Assembly (NCBI RefSeq): GCF_024128855.1
Contig: NZ_JAMYDV010000007.1
Coordinates: 1 to 64,000, forward strand
Direction: 5' to 3'
DNA from: Rhodovulum tesquicola
GTDB taxonomy: Bacteria > Pseudomonadota > Alphaproteobacteria > Rhodobacterales > Rhodobacteraceae
DNA: 64,000 bases
The notes under the pieces were generated by a model, which was not told the DNA's origin, ran no database searches, and was given only the letters and a program-made list of their open reading frames with translations. This document shows, piece by piece, positions 37,028-46,218 of the stretch; the stretch's first letter is position 1, and each line of letters opens with the position of its first letter. The position numbers were made by a program, and so were the translations under genes.

Positions 37028-37720
37028 ATGGCGTCCCTGTACCTGAAGAAAAGTCCCATGCTTGATTTCCATAGCAGTCTGACGCTGCCTGCCCCGTCCC
37101 GGGCCGACCGCGATGTCGCCAATGCCTCGAAGGGGCACTGCACGGCTTTCGCGGTGCTCGGAGAAGGCGCCGGGATCCGCGTCAAGGCCGAGTCCCACCT
37201 CGAGCTCTGTCACCTGTTGCTTCTGAATGCCCGCGAGGAGGTCGTCGATCTCCGCGAGCAGGTCCGCTTCCGGTACCGCAGCATCGAGCATATTTTCGAC
37301 ATCGTCGCGACCCTGGCGACGGGCAAGACCATCGCCTTCACGGTCAAACCCGAGATCCGCCTGGTGTCCGGGCGGTTTCTCGAAAAGATGGGGCTGGTCA
37401 CCTGGCATGCGCGCAAGCAGGATTTCGTCGACGAGGTCAGGCTCCTGACCGAGGCCGATATCGACCCGGTCGACCTTCACAACGCGAAGATCCTGGCCGC
37501 GGTCAGGCGGCCCGATCCGGATGCGGAACACGTCGCCCGCGCCGTCGCATCCGGCCTTGTCGGGGGCCGCTCCTTGCAAGATCTCACCGTGGCCACCGGC
37601 CTGCACGCCCGCGGCTACCGCGCGCTTCTGCGCCTGGTGCGCGCCGGCGTGCTTCGCACCGTCCGGCATGAACCCATCACCCCGAAAACACTGGTCTGCT
37701 GGAAAGGAGACTCCAAATGA
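37028..37720 (+). CDS. tnsA: TnsA-like endonuclease
   Basis: TnsA cuts the 5' ends of Tn7-type transposons, allowing cut-and-paste movement with TnsB. The 230-residue protein carries a restriction-endonuclease-like core: ESHLELCHLLLL with the acidic residue near 54, HIFDIVAT with the Asp near 88 and IAFTVKPEIR with the Lys near 102. A C-terminal helical domain (LTVATGLHARGYRALLRLVRAGVL) resembles the winged-helix part of TnsA. ATG at 37028 or 37061 could be the start. Its stop overlaps the tnsB-like start (ATGA). A remnant of its last codons occurs at 125-169. Confidence 0.8.
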   Translation: MASLYLKKSPMLDFHSSLTLPAPSRADRDVANASKGHCTAFAVLGEGAGIRVKAESHLELCHLLLLNAREEVVDLREQVRFRYRSIEHIFDIVATLATGKTIAFTVKPEIRLVSGRFLEKMGLVTWHARKQDFVDEVRLLTEADIDPVDLHNAKILAAVRRPDPDAEHVARAVASGLVGGRSLQDLTVATGLHARGYRALLRLVRAGVLRTVRHEPITPKTLVCWKGDSK

Positions 37721-38145
37721 GCCTGGATTTCGACCGCCGTTTCCCCCGCTTCCAGATCGGTCGCGAGGACCGCGTGACGATCGACGGTCAGGCGTTCCGT
37801 CTCGGTTACATGATGCAAGATGCCTATGCCCTGGTCCCTGCCGAGGGCGAGGGTGCGGCCCAGGTTTTCGAATTCGGGCATCTGAACCGGCTCAATGCCG
37901 CCGGCAAGGTCCGGCACGAGATCGAGTATTTCCTGCCGAAAGAGCTGCGCACCCGGCGCCAGCCCAGCGGTGGAACAGGGTCCTCGCTGGCCACGCTGAC
38001 ACCCAAGCAACGCGCGCGGATCGACCAGCGGCACGCCTTGGTCGAAGCGTTCAACGAGGTCCGGGCCGAGGGCGTGATGCAGATGACCGACGCCTCCATC
38101 GAGGCGCATATGGACGATATCTGCCGGCGTGCGTCCGCGTATCTG
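37676..38145 (+). repeat. Direct repeat, right copy (of 125-594)
   Basis: Right-hand partner of the repeat at 125-594. It covers the last codons of tnsA and the first 143 codons of tnsB, inside the intact transposase pair. Confidence 0.85.
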
Positions 38146-39945
38146 GCCGACCAGGTCGACCCGGAGCTTGAATGGCGCAAGCAGCAAGCCGCAGCGGGCA
38201 AGGGGCGGAAGCCCAAAGGTGGTGGAACCCTTCAGACGGTTGCTCCCGTACATCCGACCACGCTGCGGCGCTGGGTGGCCCGCGTCGCAAAATCCGGCAA
38301 GGCGGGGCTGATCGATCGGTTTTCGAATCGTGGCAACCGGACGAGCTATTTCACTGCCGAAGAAAACGCCCTGCTCGGGAAGACCGTTCGGGAAAGCTAC
38401 TTGACACTCAACCGACCGCCGATGTCGAAGACCGTGACCGACGTCGAGCGCGCGTTTAGGAAGGAGAATGCCGACCGCTTGGCCGATGGGCGGCCGAAGC
38501 TCCGCGTGCCCAGCCGCGAGGCCGTGCGCCAGTGCATCAAGTCGTTCAGCCGCTTCGAGGTGCTCGTGTGTCGCTACGGCGAACAGGAGGCGATGAAAAG
38601 ACTTCGGCCGGTCGGGCGTGGGCTCGAGGTCTCCCGCCCGTTCGAACGGGTCGAGATCGACGAGTGGAAGATCGATCTCGTGACGATCATGGCCAAGGCG
38701 GGAATAGACCAGTATTTCACCGAGGAAGATCTCAAGGATCTCGGCCTCGATGACGGGAAAGGCCGCTGGTGGCTGGTGGCCGCGATCGATTGCCGGACCA
38801 AGCTCATCGTGGGCATGACGCTGACGCGGAATCCCAAGACCAGCGCCGCCGCCCAGTGCCTGCGCATGGTGGTCAGCGACAAGGGCCGGTTTGCGAACGC
38901 CGCGGGTGCAAAGGTCGCGTGGAACCAGTTCGCGACGCCGGAACTGCTGGTGTCCGACAACGGCGCGGCGTTCAAATCGACCGCATTCACCGACGCCTGC
39001 GCGACGCTCGATATCACGCTGGAACGGACGATCGCGGGTCTTCCCGGCATGCGTGGACATATCGAAAGGGTGTTCCAGACGGCGGCCACGCGGCTCCTGC
39101 CGATGCTGAACGGTCGTACCTTCGGCGATGTCGCCACGCGGGGGGATCACCCGGCCGAAGCGCACGCCTGCCTGGACACCGAGGACCTGTGCTATGCTCT
39201 GGTGCGCTGGATCGTCGACGTCTATCACAACACGCCGCACGAGGGGCTCGGCCTCCGCACGCCGCTCCAGCAGTGGGAAAGCGATCTGAGGGATGGCAAC
39301 TTCCCGCTCCGGGCTGCGCCGGAGATGCGCACGAAGCGCTGTGCCTTCGGTCTCCGTCTGAACCGGCGCCTCACCCGCGAAGGGGTTCGGGTGCTCGGGG
39401 TCCGTTACCATCACGAGGCGCTCGCCGCCACGGTCATCGAGGGTGGCCACAAGACCGTCGAGCTTCGCTGGGATCCGGAGGATCTCGGCGCCGTCGAGGT
39501 CGTGATCGATGGGCAGGCGCACGAGGCCCGCGCCGTTCATGCCGGGTTCGACGGGGTGGATGCCCATACGTGGGTCGCGGCGCGGCGGGCGCTGCGGACG
39601 AAATCGGCCTCCCGCAAGGCCTGGGAAGAAGAGGTCGTGTTCCGCGCGCTCGATGACATCGAGGCGTTGAACACGCGCAAGCAACTGCAGTATGGCCTGG
39701 TCGACAAGCCGATCACCGCCGAGCGCCTCAAGCATCTCGAGGAAAGCCTCTTCGCAGGGTTCCATATCACCGGCAACACCCCCAAGACCCGCACGCCGGT
39801 CGATGGCGTTGGCCGGGTGATCGAACCCCGCGCCCCGGAAGAGGAGCCGCAGGCGGCGATCTCGCAGACACCGGCCGCACCGCGTCCCGCACGGCCGCGG
39901 AGCTCCAATTCCTGGACGATCCGCAAGCCCGGAAGCGCCGACTAG
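37717..39945 (+). CDS. tnsB: TnsB/Mu-type DDE transposase
   Basis: A 742-residue transposase of the TnsB/TniA/MuA type. The rve catalytic core runs from about 300 to 460, with the first Asp in VEIDEWKIDL near 313, the second in LLVSDNGAAFKS near 413 and the Glu in RGHIERVFQ near 448. A Mu-type C-terminal barrel follows (NTPHEGLGLRTPLQQWES, LRLNRRLTREGV, TVELRWDPED). N-terminal residues 1-290 look like DNA-binding helices. The gene is intact and paired with tnsA, but no TnsC/TniB ATPase or TniQ follows. A strong terminator ends the unit at 40046. A deleted copy lies at 125-674. Confidence 0.88.
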   Translation: MSLDFDRRFPRFQIGREDRVTIDGQAFRLGYMMQDAYALVPAEGEGAAQVFEFGHLNRLNAAGKVRHEIEYFLPKELRTRRQPSGGTGSSLATLTPKQRARIDQRHALVEAFNEVRAEGVMQMTDASIEAHMDDICRRASAYLADQVDPELEWRKQQAAAGKGRKPKGGGTLQTVAPVHPTTLRRWVARVAKSGKAGLIDRFSNRGNRTSYFTAEENALLGKTVRESYLTLNRPPMSKTVTDVERAFRKENADRLADGRPKLRVPSREAVRQCIKSFSRFEVLVCRYGEQEAMKRLRPVGRGLEVSRPFERVEIDEWKIDLVTIMAKAGIDQYFTEEDLKDLGLDDGKGRWWLVAAIDCRTKLIVGMTLTRNPKTSAAAQCLRMVVSDKGRFANAAGAKVAWNQFATPELLVSDNGAAFKSTAFTDACATLDITLERTIAGLPGMRGHIERVFQTAATRLLPMLNGRTFGDVATRGDHPAEAHACLDTEDLCYALVRWIVDVYHNTPHEGLGLRTPLQQWESDLRDGNFPLRAAPEMRTKRCAFGLRLNRRLTREGVRVLGVRYHHEALAATVIEGGHKTVELRWDPEDLGAVEVVIDGQAHEARAVHAGFDGVDAHTWVAARRALRTKSASRKAWEEEVVFRALDDIEALNTRKQLQYGLVDKPITAERLKHLEESLFAGFHITGNTPKTRTPVDGVGRVIEPRAPEEEPQAAISQTPAAPRPARPRSSNSWTIRKPGSAD

Positions 39946-40014
39946 GGCCAGGGGGCGGGATACTCCCGCCCAGGATGTCCGGAGACGTTCCGGCAGGCAT
40001 ATGAACCCCGTTCG

Positions 40015-40046
40015 ATCCGGCCCCATCAAGGGGCCGGATTTTTTTT
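40015..40046 (+). terminator. Intrinsic terminator after tnsB
   Basis: ATCCGGCCCC and GGGGCCGGAT form a perfect 10-bp stem with loop ATCAA, followed by seven more T's. A smaller hairpin (GGGCGGGA with TCCCGCCC, 39953-39971) precedes it. Confidence 0.9.
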
Positions 40047-40085
40047 GATCAGAAGCGTCGCCAGCGACGGGTTTCGCTGTGTTGA

Positions 40086-40475
40086 TCAGGTCCCCTTACC
40101 GCGAAAGACACGACCCGCCTGGGCAAGGCGCGTTCGGATTCCTAGCAGCATCGTCATCCGCTCATGCGCACCCTCCGGAGCCCACGGATCAAGACAATAG
40201 ACATCACGACCAGGCTGAAGCTCCACGCGATGTCCCAATCGTTCCAGCAAGCCTTTGGCTTCTGCCCGGATTGCCCTTCGTCTCAGCGTATCATGATCAA
40301 CACCATAGACCACCAGAAAGGCGAAATTCGGCGGCCCGTAGTGGCACTGAGCGCAAAACCCCAGGTCGAGATCCGGATGCCGCGCTTGCATCTCCACTTG
40401 CACAAGGGACAGGTCCTCGACGCGCGTGTCCTGCGCGGTGGCATTTCGATCGTTTGGGGAAGTATGGTCGTTCAT
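40086..40475 (-). CDS. Hypothetical protein
   Basis: A 129-residue protein that I do not recognise. AAGGTG precedes the ATG at 40475. There is no signal peptide or membrane helix. A CAQCH motif near residue 41 could bind haem or metal, but one such motif without an export signal is weak evidence. The segment FAFLVVYGVDHDTLRRRAIRAEAKGLLERLG looks like an ordinary alpha/beta fold. It converges with tnsB and may be cargo of that element or of an older insertion. Confidence 0.5.
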   Translation of the reverse strand: MNDHTSPNDRNATAQDTRVEDLSLVQVEMQARHPDLDLGFCAQCHYGPPNFAFLVVYGVDHDTLRRRAIRAEAKGLLERLGHRVELQPGRDVYCLDPWAPEGAHERMTMLLGIRTRLAQAGRVFRGKGT

Positions 40476-40841
40476 CGTCACACCTTGGCGATTTCTATGG
40501 AAGCAAACGGCGGCCAATCAGGCTGAGCCGCCGTACTGACGGCGGTTCTCGGCTGGCGGGCGGTAAAGAGGTCCGGCATGGGATCACCGCTCCGGCGGTG
40601 GCGTCTTCGGGCCTTGCCCGAAAGAGCCCGCATCCGTTCCGGATCTCGATGAACGACACCGCACCACGAGAACGAGGGGCCGCCGGCCTGCCGCACGGGC
40701 TGGAAACAGGGCCCGATGAAGCTCGGAGAATTCTAACCCCAGCCGGCCTGCCGCAAGTGTCACGGGCCTGGAGGGTATGCTCACCGACCTTCGCCTTGAA
40801 CGAAAGGGAGGGCGGCCGCGGTCATGCCGCGGCCGCCGGTG
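40476..40841. other. Intergenic region, nothing recognised
   Basis: The 366 bases between the two hypothetical minus-strand genes contain only short overlapping frames with no motif or ribosome binding site that I can support. Confidence 0.4.
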
Positions 40842-41282
40842 TCAGGTGGGTTGCAGGCGGTCGAACACCTGCTGGGCGTCGATCAGAGCATGTGCATGCA
40901 GGATCTTTTCGGCCGGGCCAGACAAGCGATCCAGAACCTTCGCCAGCGCAAGGCCCCGGTCTGTCCGCGAGCGTACAAGCCGGTCGTCGAAGAGCGGTTC
41001 GTCGCCGATGGCGCCAACCTCGACCGTGGCGATACGCCACTCCGTCTCGCGCTCGAGGTTCGAGGCCAGATCATCGAGGAGGCTCTCGAGATCCTGGCGG
41101 AGCCGTTTGGTGAAGACGTCGCCCTCCAGGAACGCCGCCCTGCAATCGTGCACCATGCGATGCCGGTGGCGGGGCAGCAGGTCCAGCAGGTCGTCGAAGA
41201 CCCTCCAGGATTGCCGCGCCTCTCGGATCGCGGTGGCGATATGGATTTCCGGGCCCGGGACCGGGGTATTCGGGTGGAACAT
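40842..41282 (-). CDS. Hypothetical protein
   Basis: A 146-residue acidic protein of unknown family, starting MFHPNTPVPGPEIHIATAIREARQ. AGAGGA precedes the ATG at 41282. It is predicted to be mostly helical (RVFDDLLDLLPRHRHRMVHDC, RLRQDLESLLDDLASNLERE), soluble and without cysteine clusters. It lies between the transposase unit and nrdJ, in the block that seems to separate nrdJ from the cob cluster. A large inverted repeat lies about 95 bases upstream of its start. Confidence 0.5.
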   Translation of the reverse strand: MFHPNTPVPGPEIHIATAIREARQSWRVFDDLLDLLPRHRHRMVHDCRAAFLEGDVFTKRLRQDLESLLDDLASNLERETEWRIATVEVGAIGDEPLFDDRLVRSRTDRGLALAKVLDRLSGPAEKILHAHALIDAQQVFDRLQPT

Positions 41283-41375
41283 GATGTGGTCCTCTTCTTG
41301 TGCTGCAGCGATCCGTGCTGCGTCAAATCGGACCCGGAAGGTGTGGTGGGATGTCGGTCTCTCTGGGGGCGCGGT

Positions 41376-41420
41376 CTCCTTTTCCCGGGGGCTTCGGAAG
41401 GAAAGCCCCGGGAAAAGGAG
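41376..41420. repeat. 18-bp inverted repeat with long GC stem
   Basis: CTCCTTTTCCCGGGGGCTT at 41376-41394 pairs with AAGCCCCGGGAAAAGGAG at 41403-41420. This leaves one bulged G and an 8-base loop. No T-run follows on either strand. It is in the intergenic space between the hypothetical gene and the 3' end of nrdJ. Confidence 0.75.
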
Positions 41421-41592
41421 GCCAGAACGCCCACGAGGGACCCGAAAGCGGACCCCTCAGCCAGGCTTCGCGCAACCCTTTTTTATTTCCGGCACTTAGC
41501 AGCCCATGGGCGCGAAAGCCCCTGAAAATGGGCGCCGAAATCGCCAAAATGGGCTTTAATTGCCCCACCAGACAGTAGTCCTGACTCTAGCG

Positions 41593-43857
41593 TCAGCTGC
41601 ATTTCGAGTGGCCGCAATTCATGCAGGTCATGCAGCCTTCGACCATGCGCATCTCGTAGGCGCCGCAGGCCGGGCAGGCCGGGCCGCGCGGGGCCTCGCC
41701 CACCGCCAGGGCCTGGGCCCGGGGATCGGTCTTCAGCCCCGCCCCCTCGGCCTCGATGAACCCGATAGAGATGAGGTGCCGCTCGATCACCCCGCCGATG
41801 GCGGCGAGAATCGAGGGGATGTACTTGCCCTGCATCCAGGCCCCGCCGCGCGGGTCGAACACCGCCTTCAGTTCCTCCACCACGAAACTCACGTCGCCGC
41901 CGCGCCGGAAAACCGCCGAGATCATCCGCGTCAGCGCCACCGTCCAGGCGAAATGCTCCATGTTCTTGGAATTGATGAACACCTCGAAGGGCCGCCGGCG
42001 GCCGCCCATCACGATGTCGTTGATGGTGATGTAGATCGCGTGCTCGCTGTCGGGCCATTTCAGCTTGTAGGTGTTGCCCTCCAGCGCGTGCGGCCGGTCA
42101 AGCGGGTCGGACAGGTAGACGACATCCGCCCCGCTTTCGGCTTCGGGCGTCTTGTCCGAGGATTCCGACACCGCCAGCACGCTGCCCGTCACCTCGTTCG
42201 GCCGGTAGGTGGTGCAGCCCTTGCAGCCGGTCTCGTAGGCCTGCAGGTAGACGTCCTTGAACGCGTCGAACGAGATGTCCACGGAGCAGTTGATCGTCTT
42301 GGAGATCGACGAATCCACCCATTTCTGGGCCGCGGCCTGCATCTTGACATGCTCGGCCGGGGTCAGCGTCTGGGCGTTCACGAAATAGTCGGGCAAAGCG
42401 GCCTCGCCGAACTTCTCGCGCCACATCTGCACGGCGTAGTCGACCACCTCCTCCTCGGTGCGCGAACCATCGCGCTGCAGGACCTTCCGGGTATAGCTGT
42501 AGGCGAAGACCGGCTCGATGCCCGAGGACACGTTGCCGGCGTAAAGGCTGATCGTGCCGGTCGGTGCGATCGAGGTCAGCAGCGCGTTGCGGATGCCATG
42601 TTCGGCGATGGCGGCGCGCACGTCCTCGTCCATGTGGGTCAGGGACCCGCTTTCCAGGTATTTCTCGGCGTCGAACAGGGGGAACGGCCCCTTTTCCTTC
42701 GCGAGCTCGACCGACGCCAGGTAGGCGGCGCGGGCGATCCGGTGGAGCCAGCGTTCGGTCTGCCGCGCGGCCTCGTCCGAGCCGTAGCGCAGCCCTACCA
42801 TCAGGAGCGCGTCGGCCAGCCCGGTGACCCCGAGGCCAATCCGGCGCTTGGCGCACGCCTCCTGCGCCTGCTGGTCGAGGGCAAAGCGCGAGACGTCGAC
42901 CACGTTGTCCATCATCCGGACCGCGGTCGCCACCAGGTCGTCGAGCGCCGCCTCGTCCAGTTCCGCGATGCTCTCGAACGGGTCGCGCACCAGCCGGGCG
43001 AGGTTGATCGAGCCCAGCAGGCAGGCGCCATAGGGCGGCAGGGGCTGCTCGCCGCAGGGATTGGTGGCGGCGATCGTCTCGCAATAGGCGAGGTTGTTCA
43101 TCGCGTTGATGCGGTCGATGAAGATCACGCCCGGCTCGGCATAATCGTAGGTCGCGCGCATGATCCGGTTCCACAGGTCACGCGTCTCGACCGTGTGATA
43201 GACCTTGCCGCCGAAATGCAGTTCCCACGGCTTGTCGTCCTTGACCGCCGCCATGAAGGCATCCGTCACCAGCACGCTGAGATTGAAGTTGCGCAGCCTA
43301 GCGGGATCCTGCTTGGCGGTGATGAAGGCCTCGATATCGGGGTGATCGCAGCGCATCGTCGCCATCATCGCGCCGCGGCGCGAACCCGCGGACATGATCG
43401 TGCGGCACATCGCGTCCCAGACATCCATGAAGGACAACGGCCCCGAGGCATCCGCCGCCACCCCCAGCACATCGGCGCCGCGCGGCCGGATGGTCGAGAA
43501 ATCGTAACCGATGCCGCCGCCCTGCTGCATCGTCAGCGCGGCCTCCTTGAGCATGTCGAAGATGCCCGCCATGGAATCGGGGATCGTGCCCATCACGAAG
43601 CAGTTGAACAGCGTCACCGACCGCCCGGTGCCCGCGCCCGCCGTGATACGGCCTGCGGGCAGGAAGCGGAAATCCTCGAGCGCGGCATAGAACCGGTCCT
43701 CCCAGAGGGTGGGATCCGCCTCGGGCTCGGCCAGCGCGCGGGCGATGCGCCGCCAGGTATCCTCGACCGTCAGATCGACGGGCGCGCCGTCGGCCGCCTT
43801 GAGGCGGTATTTCATGTCCCAGATCTGTTCGGCGATGGGGGCGGAGAAGCGGGTCAT
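41593..43857 (-). CDS. nrdJ: NrdJ, adenosylcobalamin-dependent ribonucleotide reductase
   Basis: Class II ribonucleotide reductase makes deoxyribonucleotides with adenosylcobalamin as radical source, so it depends on the pathway encoded in this window. The 754-residue protein has the FNCFV Cys near 85, a QQGGGIGYDFS block near 110, the active-site ATNPCGEQPLPPYG near 267 and GLGVTGLADALLM near 340. A Cys-rich C-terminal tail (CPACGAYEM, CMTCMNCGHSKCS) probably re-reduces the active site. The start at 43857 follows GAGGA and matches MTRFSAPIAEQIW; upstream codons of the open frame are unlikely. No cobalamin riboswitch was seen in front of it. Confidence 0.95.
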   Translation of the reverse strand: MTRFSAPIAEQIWDMKYRLKAADGAPVDLTVEDTWRRIARALAEPEADPTLWEDRFYAALEDFRFLPAGRITAGAGTGRSVTLFNCFVMGTIPDSMAGIFDMLKEAALTMQQGGGIGYDFSTIRPRGADVLGVAADASGPLSFMDVWDAMCRTIMSAGSRRGAMMATMRCDHPDIEAFITAKQDPARLRNFNLSVLVTDAFMAAVKDDKPWELHFGGKVYHTVETRDLWNRIMRATYDYAEPGVIFIDRINAMNNLAYCETIAATNPCGEQPLPPYGACLLGSINLARLVRDPFESIAELDEAALDDLVATAVRMMDNVVDVSRFALDQQAQEACAKRRIGLGVTGLADALLMVGLRYGSDEAARQTERWLHRIARAAYLASVELAKEKGPFPLFDAEKYLESGSLTHMDEDVRAAIAEHGIRNALLTSIAPTGTISLYAGNVSSGIEPVFAYSYTRKVLQRDGSRTEEEVVDYAVQMWREKFGEAALPDYFVNAQTLTPAEHVKMQAAAQKWVDSSISKTINCSVDISFDAFKDVYLQAYETGCKGCTTYRPNEVTGSVLAVSESSDKTPEAESGADVVYLSDPLDRPHALEGNTYKLKWPDSEHAIYITINDIVMGGRRRPFEVFINSKNMEHFAWTVALTRMISAVFRRGGDVSFVVEELKAVFDPRGGAWMQGKYIPSILAAIGGVIERHLISIGFIEAEGAGLKTDPRAQALAVGEAPRGPACPACGAYEMRMVEGCMTCMNCGHSKCS

Positions 43858-43964
43858 CTGGGGAATCCTCGGAAAGTCGGCGGGCCTTCCACAATACGGG
43901 TCCGCCTTGAACTCCGCAACAATTAGCCTAGGCTTGGCGTTCATCAACAGAATCTGGGGGCAAG

Positions 43965-44399
43965 ATGGCGGCGGCCCATGTCAATCTGGTGAAGCTCTGC
44001 GTGGGCGCCGAGCGGGTCGAGGATCTGCTGGAATGGCAGCGAAATCCGCGTGCCCTCGGGCCTGACGGGTTGCCGTGCCATGTCACGCGGATGTGGCCGA
44101 AGCGCGCCGACGAGGTGCTGGCGGGCGGCTCGCTTTACTGGGTGTTCAAGGGGGTGATCCTGGCGCGGCAGCGGGTGCTACGGCTGGACCCGGTGACCGG
44201 AGCGGACGGGATCGCGCGGTGTGCCATCGTGCTGGACTCACAGGTGATCCGGACCGAGGCCGCGCCACGCCGGCCGTTCCAGGGCTGGCGCTATCTCGAC
44301 CCGCGCGAGTCGCCGCGCGACCTGTCCGGCGCCCGCGCGCATGAGGACAGCCTGCCGCCCGGGCTGATGGCGGCACTGGCCGAGATCGGGGTGCGCTGA
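43965..44399 (+). CDS. DUF1489 family protein
   Basis: A 144-residue DUF1489 protein of unknown function, common in alphaproteobacteria. It has the family blocks HVNLVKLCVGAERVEDLLEWQ near the start, HVTRMWPKRADEVLAGGSLYWV near residue 40, and GVILARQRVLRLDPV. It is divergent from nrdJ with about 107 bases between the starts and converges on hisG. Confidence 0.9.
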   Translation: MAAAHVNLVKLCVGAERVEDLLEWQRNPRALGPDGLPCHVTRMWPKRADEVLAGGSLYWVFKGVILARQRVLRLDPVTGADGIARCAIVLDSQVIRTEAAPRRPFQGWRYLDPRESPRDLSGARAHEDSLPPGLMAALAEIGVR

Positions 44400-44410
44400 G
44401 GGCGCGCGCC

Positions 44411-45109
44411 TCAGGCGTCAAGCCCCAGACGTGCGGCCAGCGCGCGGAAGCTGTCATGCGCCGCCCCGTCCCAATTCGCCGCGCGCGCCTTGAACAGCGT
44501 CGCCTGGCTGCGGTGGATCAGACCGTCGGACAGGATCTTCAGGTGGTTCGCGCGCAGCGTCTCGCCGGTCGAGGTGATGTCGGCGATCGCCTCGGCGGTC
44601 AGGTTCTTGACCGTTCCTTCGGTCGCGCCCTGGCTGTCGACCAACTGGTAATCGGCCACGCCCGCCTCGCGCAGGAACTCGCGCACCAGTCGGTGATACT
44701 TGGTCGCGATGCGCAGCCGGTGCCCATGCGCCGCCCGGAACGCCGCTGCGGCCGCGTCCAGATCGTCCAGCGTGTCGACATCCGCCCAGCAGCGCGGCAC
44801 CGCGATCACCAGATCGGCATAACCGAAGCCCATCGGCTCCAGCGCCACGACGCGCGTTTCCCAGTCGGCGATCCGCTCCTGCACCAGATCCGACCCCGTC
44901 ACGCCCAGATGGATCCGACCCGCGGCCAGTTCGCGCGGGATCTCGCCCGCCGAAAGCAGCACCAGTTCCACCCCCGCGATGCCCTCGACCGCGCCGGAAT
45001 ATTCGCGTTCGGACCCGGTGCGGCGGATGTTCACCCCATGGCCCGCGAACCAGTCGAAGGTCTTGTCCATCAGCCGCCCCTTGGACGGCACGCCCAGCTT
45101 CAGCGTCAT
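44411..45109 (-). CDS. hisG: HisG, ATP phosphoribosyltransferase (short form)
   Basis: HisG catalyses the first step of histidine synthesis. The 232-residue protein is the short HisG_S type, lacking the C-terminal regulatory domain and needing HisZ. It shows LGVPSKGRLMD at the N-terminus, the HLGVTGSDLVQE block near 68, and DSQGATEGTVKNLTAEAIADITSTGETL, the phosphoribosyl-pyrophosphate-binding region, near 158. It overlaps hisZ by four bases. Confidence 0.96.
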   Translation of the reverse strand: MTLKLGVPSKGRLMDKTFDWFAGHGVNIRRTGSEREYSGAVEGIAGVELVLLSAGEIPRELAAGRIHLGVTGSDLVQERIADWETRVVALEPMGFGYADLVIAVPRCWADVDTLDDLDAAAAAFRAAHGHRLRIATKYHRLVREFLREAGVADYQLVDSQGATEGTVKNLTAEAIADITSTGETLRANHLKILSDGLIHRSQATLFKARAANWDGAAHDSFRALAARLGLDA

Positions 45110-46215
45110 TGCCCGCCCTCCCGTGTCAGGGCCAGCACCAGTTCGGGCCGGATCACGCCGCCCACCGCAGGCACCGCGCGGCCCTGGCCCAGGATGCGGG
45201 TCAGCGCGTCATAGCGACCGCCCGAGGCCACGGGCGGCAGGTCGGGCCGGGTTTCGGCGTAGAAGCCGAAGACGAAGCCGTCGTAATATTCCATCGTGGT
45301 GCGGCCATAGCTGGCCTCGAAATCCAGCAGATCGACGTCGATCCCCTGCCCCTCCAGCGCCTCGAGCCGCGCTTCCAGCAGGTCGAGCGCGGGCGCGATG
45401 GCGGGCAGGTCCACGGCGATGTCGCGCATATGGGCCAGCGCGTTCGGACAGGTTTCGCGGATCGACAGCATGTCGTCCAGCAACTCGACCTCGGCCGCCG
45501 AAATCGGCGGCTCGGCGGCATCCTGCACCAGCGTTTCAAGGCGCGCGGCCACATCCGCGCGCGAGCGCAGGCCGATCTCGGGTCCGGCCGCATCCAGGAT
45601 CGCCGCGCCCCCCTTCGCCTCGATCTCGGCCAGAAGCCGTTTGCGCGCCTCGGGCACGGGTGCGCGGCCGCCGAACCGGTCCAGCAGCGCGCGGAACCGG
45701 CGCGGGCGCCAGACATGGCGACGCAGCGCCGCCTTGCGCTTGGGCGTGGTCGACAGCCCCCCGATGGCGGCCAGCAGAAGCCCGATATCGCCGGTCGCGG
45801 CGCGCAGGCCTAGCGGCGACAGCACCTCGGAGAACAGCGCGAACACTTCGGCATCGGCCTCGGCCGGGTTCTCGCCGCCGAACAGCTCGTAGCCCACCTG
45901 GATATATTCGTTGGGCCGGTTCGGGTCGCGTTCCTGGCGGCGGAACACCTCGCCGCAATAGGTGTAGCGCGCCGGATCGCCGCCCGCCTGCATGTGCATC
46001 TGCACCACCGGCACGGTGAAATCGGGGCGCAGCATCTGTTCGCCCCGCGCCGCATCGGCGGTGACATAGGCGCGCGCGCGGATATCCTCGCCGTAAAGGT
46101 CCAGAAGCGTGTCCGCCGGTTGCAGGATCGCGGCCTGCACGGGGTCCGCGCCCGCATTGCGGAAAAAGGCGTGCAGCCGCTCGGCCTGCGCCAGGATCTC
46201 GGCCTTGGACGCCAT
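45106..46215 (-). CDS. hisZ: HisZ, ATP phosphoribosyltransferase regulatory subunit
   Basis: HisZ is a catalytically inactive histidyl-tRNA synthetase relative that forms the hetero-octamer with short HisG and gives it histidine feedback. The 369-residue protein keeps the class II core (LRPDFTVPVVQMHMQ near residue 60, YTYCGEVFRRQERD near 85, GGRYDAL near 345) but lacks the anticodon-binding domain. It lies three bases after hisS and overlaps hisG. Confidence 0.95.
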   Translation of the reverse strand: MASKAEILAQAERLHAFFRNAGADPVQAAILQPADTLLDLYGEDIRARAYVTADAARGEQMLRPDFTVPVVQMHMQAGGDPARYTYCGEVFRRQERDPNRPNEYIQVGYELFGGENPAEADAEVFALFSEVLSPLGLRAATGDIGLLLAAIGGLSTTPKRKAALRRHVWRPRRFRALLDRFGGRAPVPEARKRLLAEIEAKGGAAILDAAGPEIGLRSRADVAARLETLVQDAAEPPISAAEVELLDDMLSIRETCPNALAHMRDIAVDLPAIAPALDLLEARLEALEGQGIDVDLLDFEASYGRTTMEYYDGFVFGFYAETRPDLPPVASGGRYDALTRILGQGRAVPAVGGVIRPELVLALTREGGQ

Positions 46216-46218
46216 CGC

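Noticed and set aside
43858-43964. A cobalamin riboswitch in front of nrdJ
   Set aside because: The 107-base gap to the divergent gene is too short for the full leader, and none of the conserved blocks is present.
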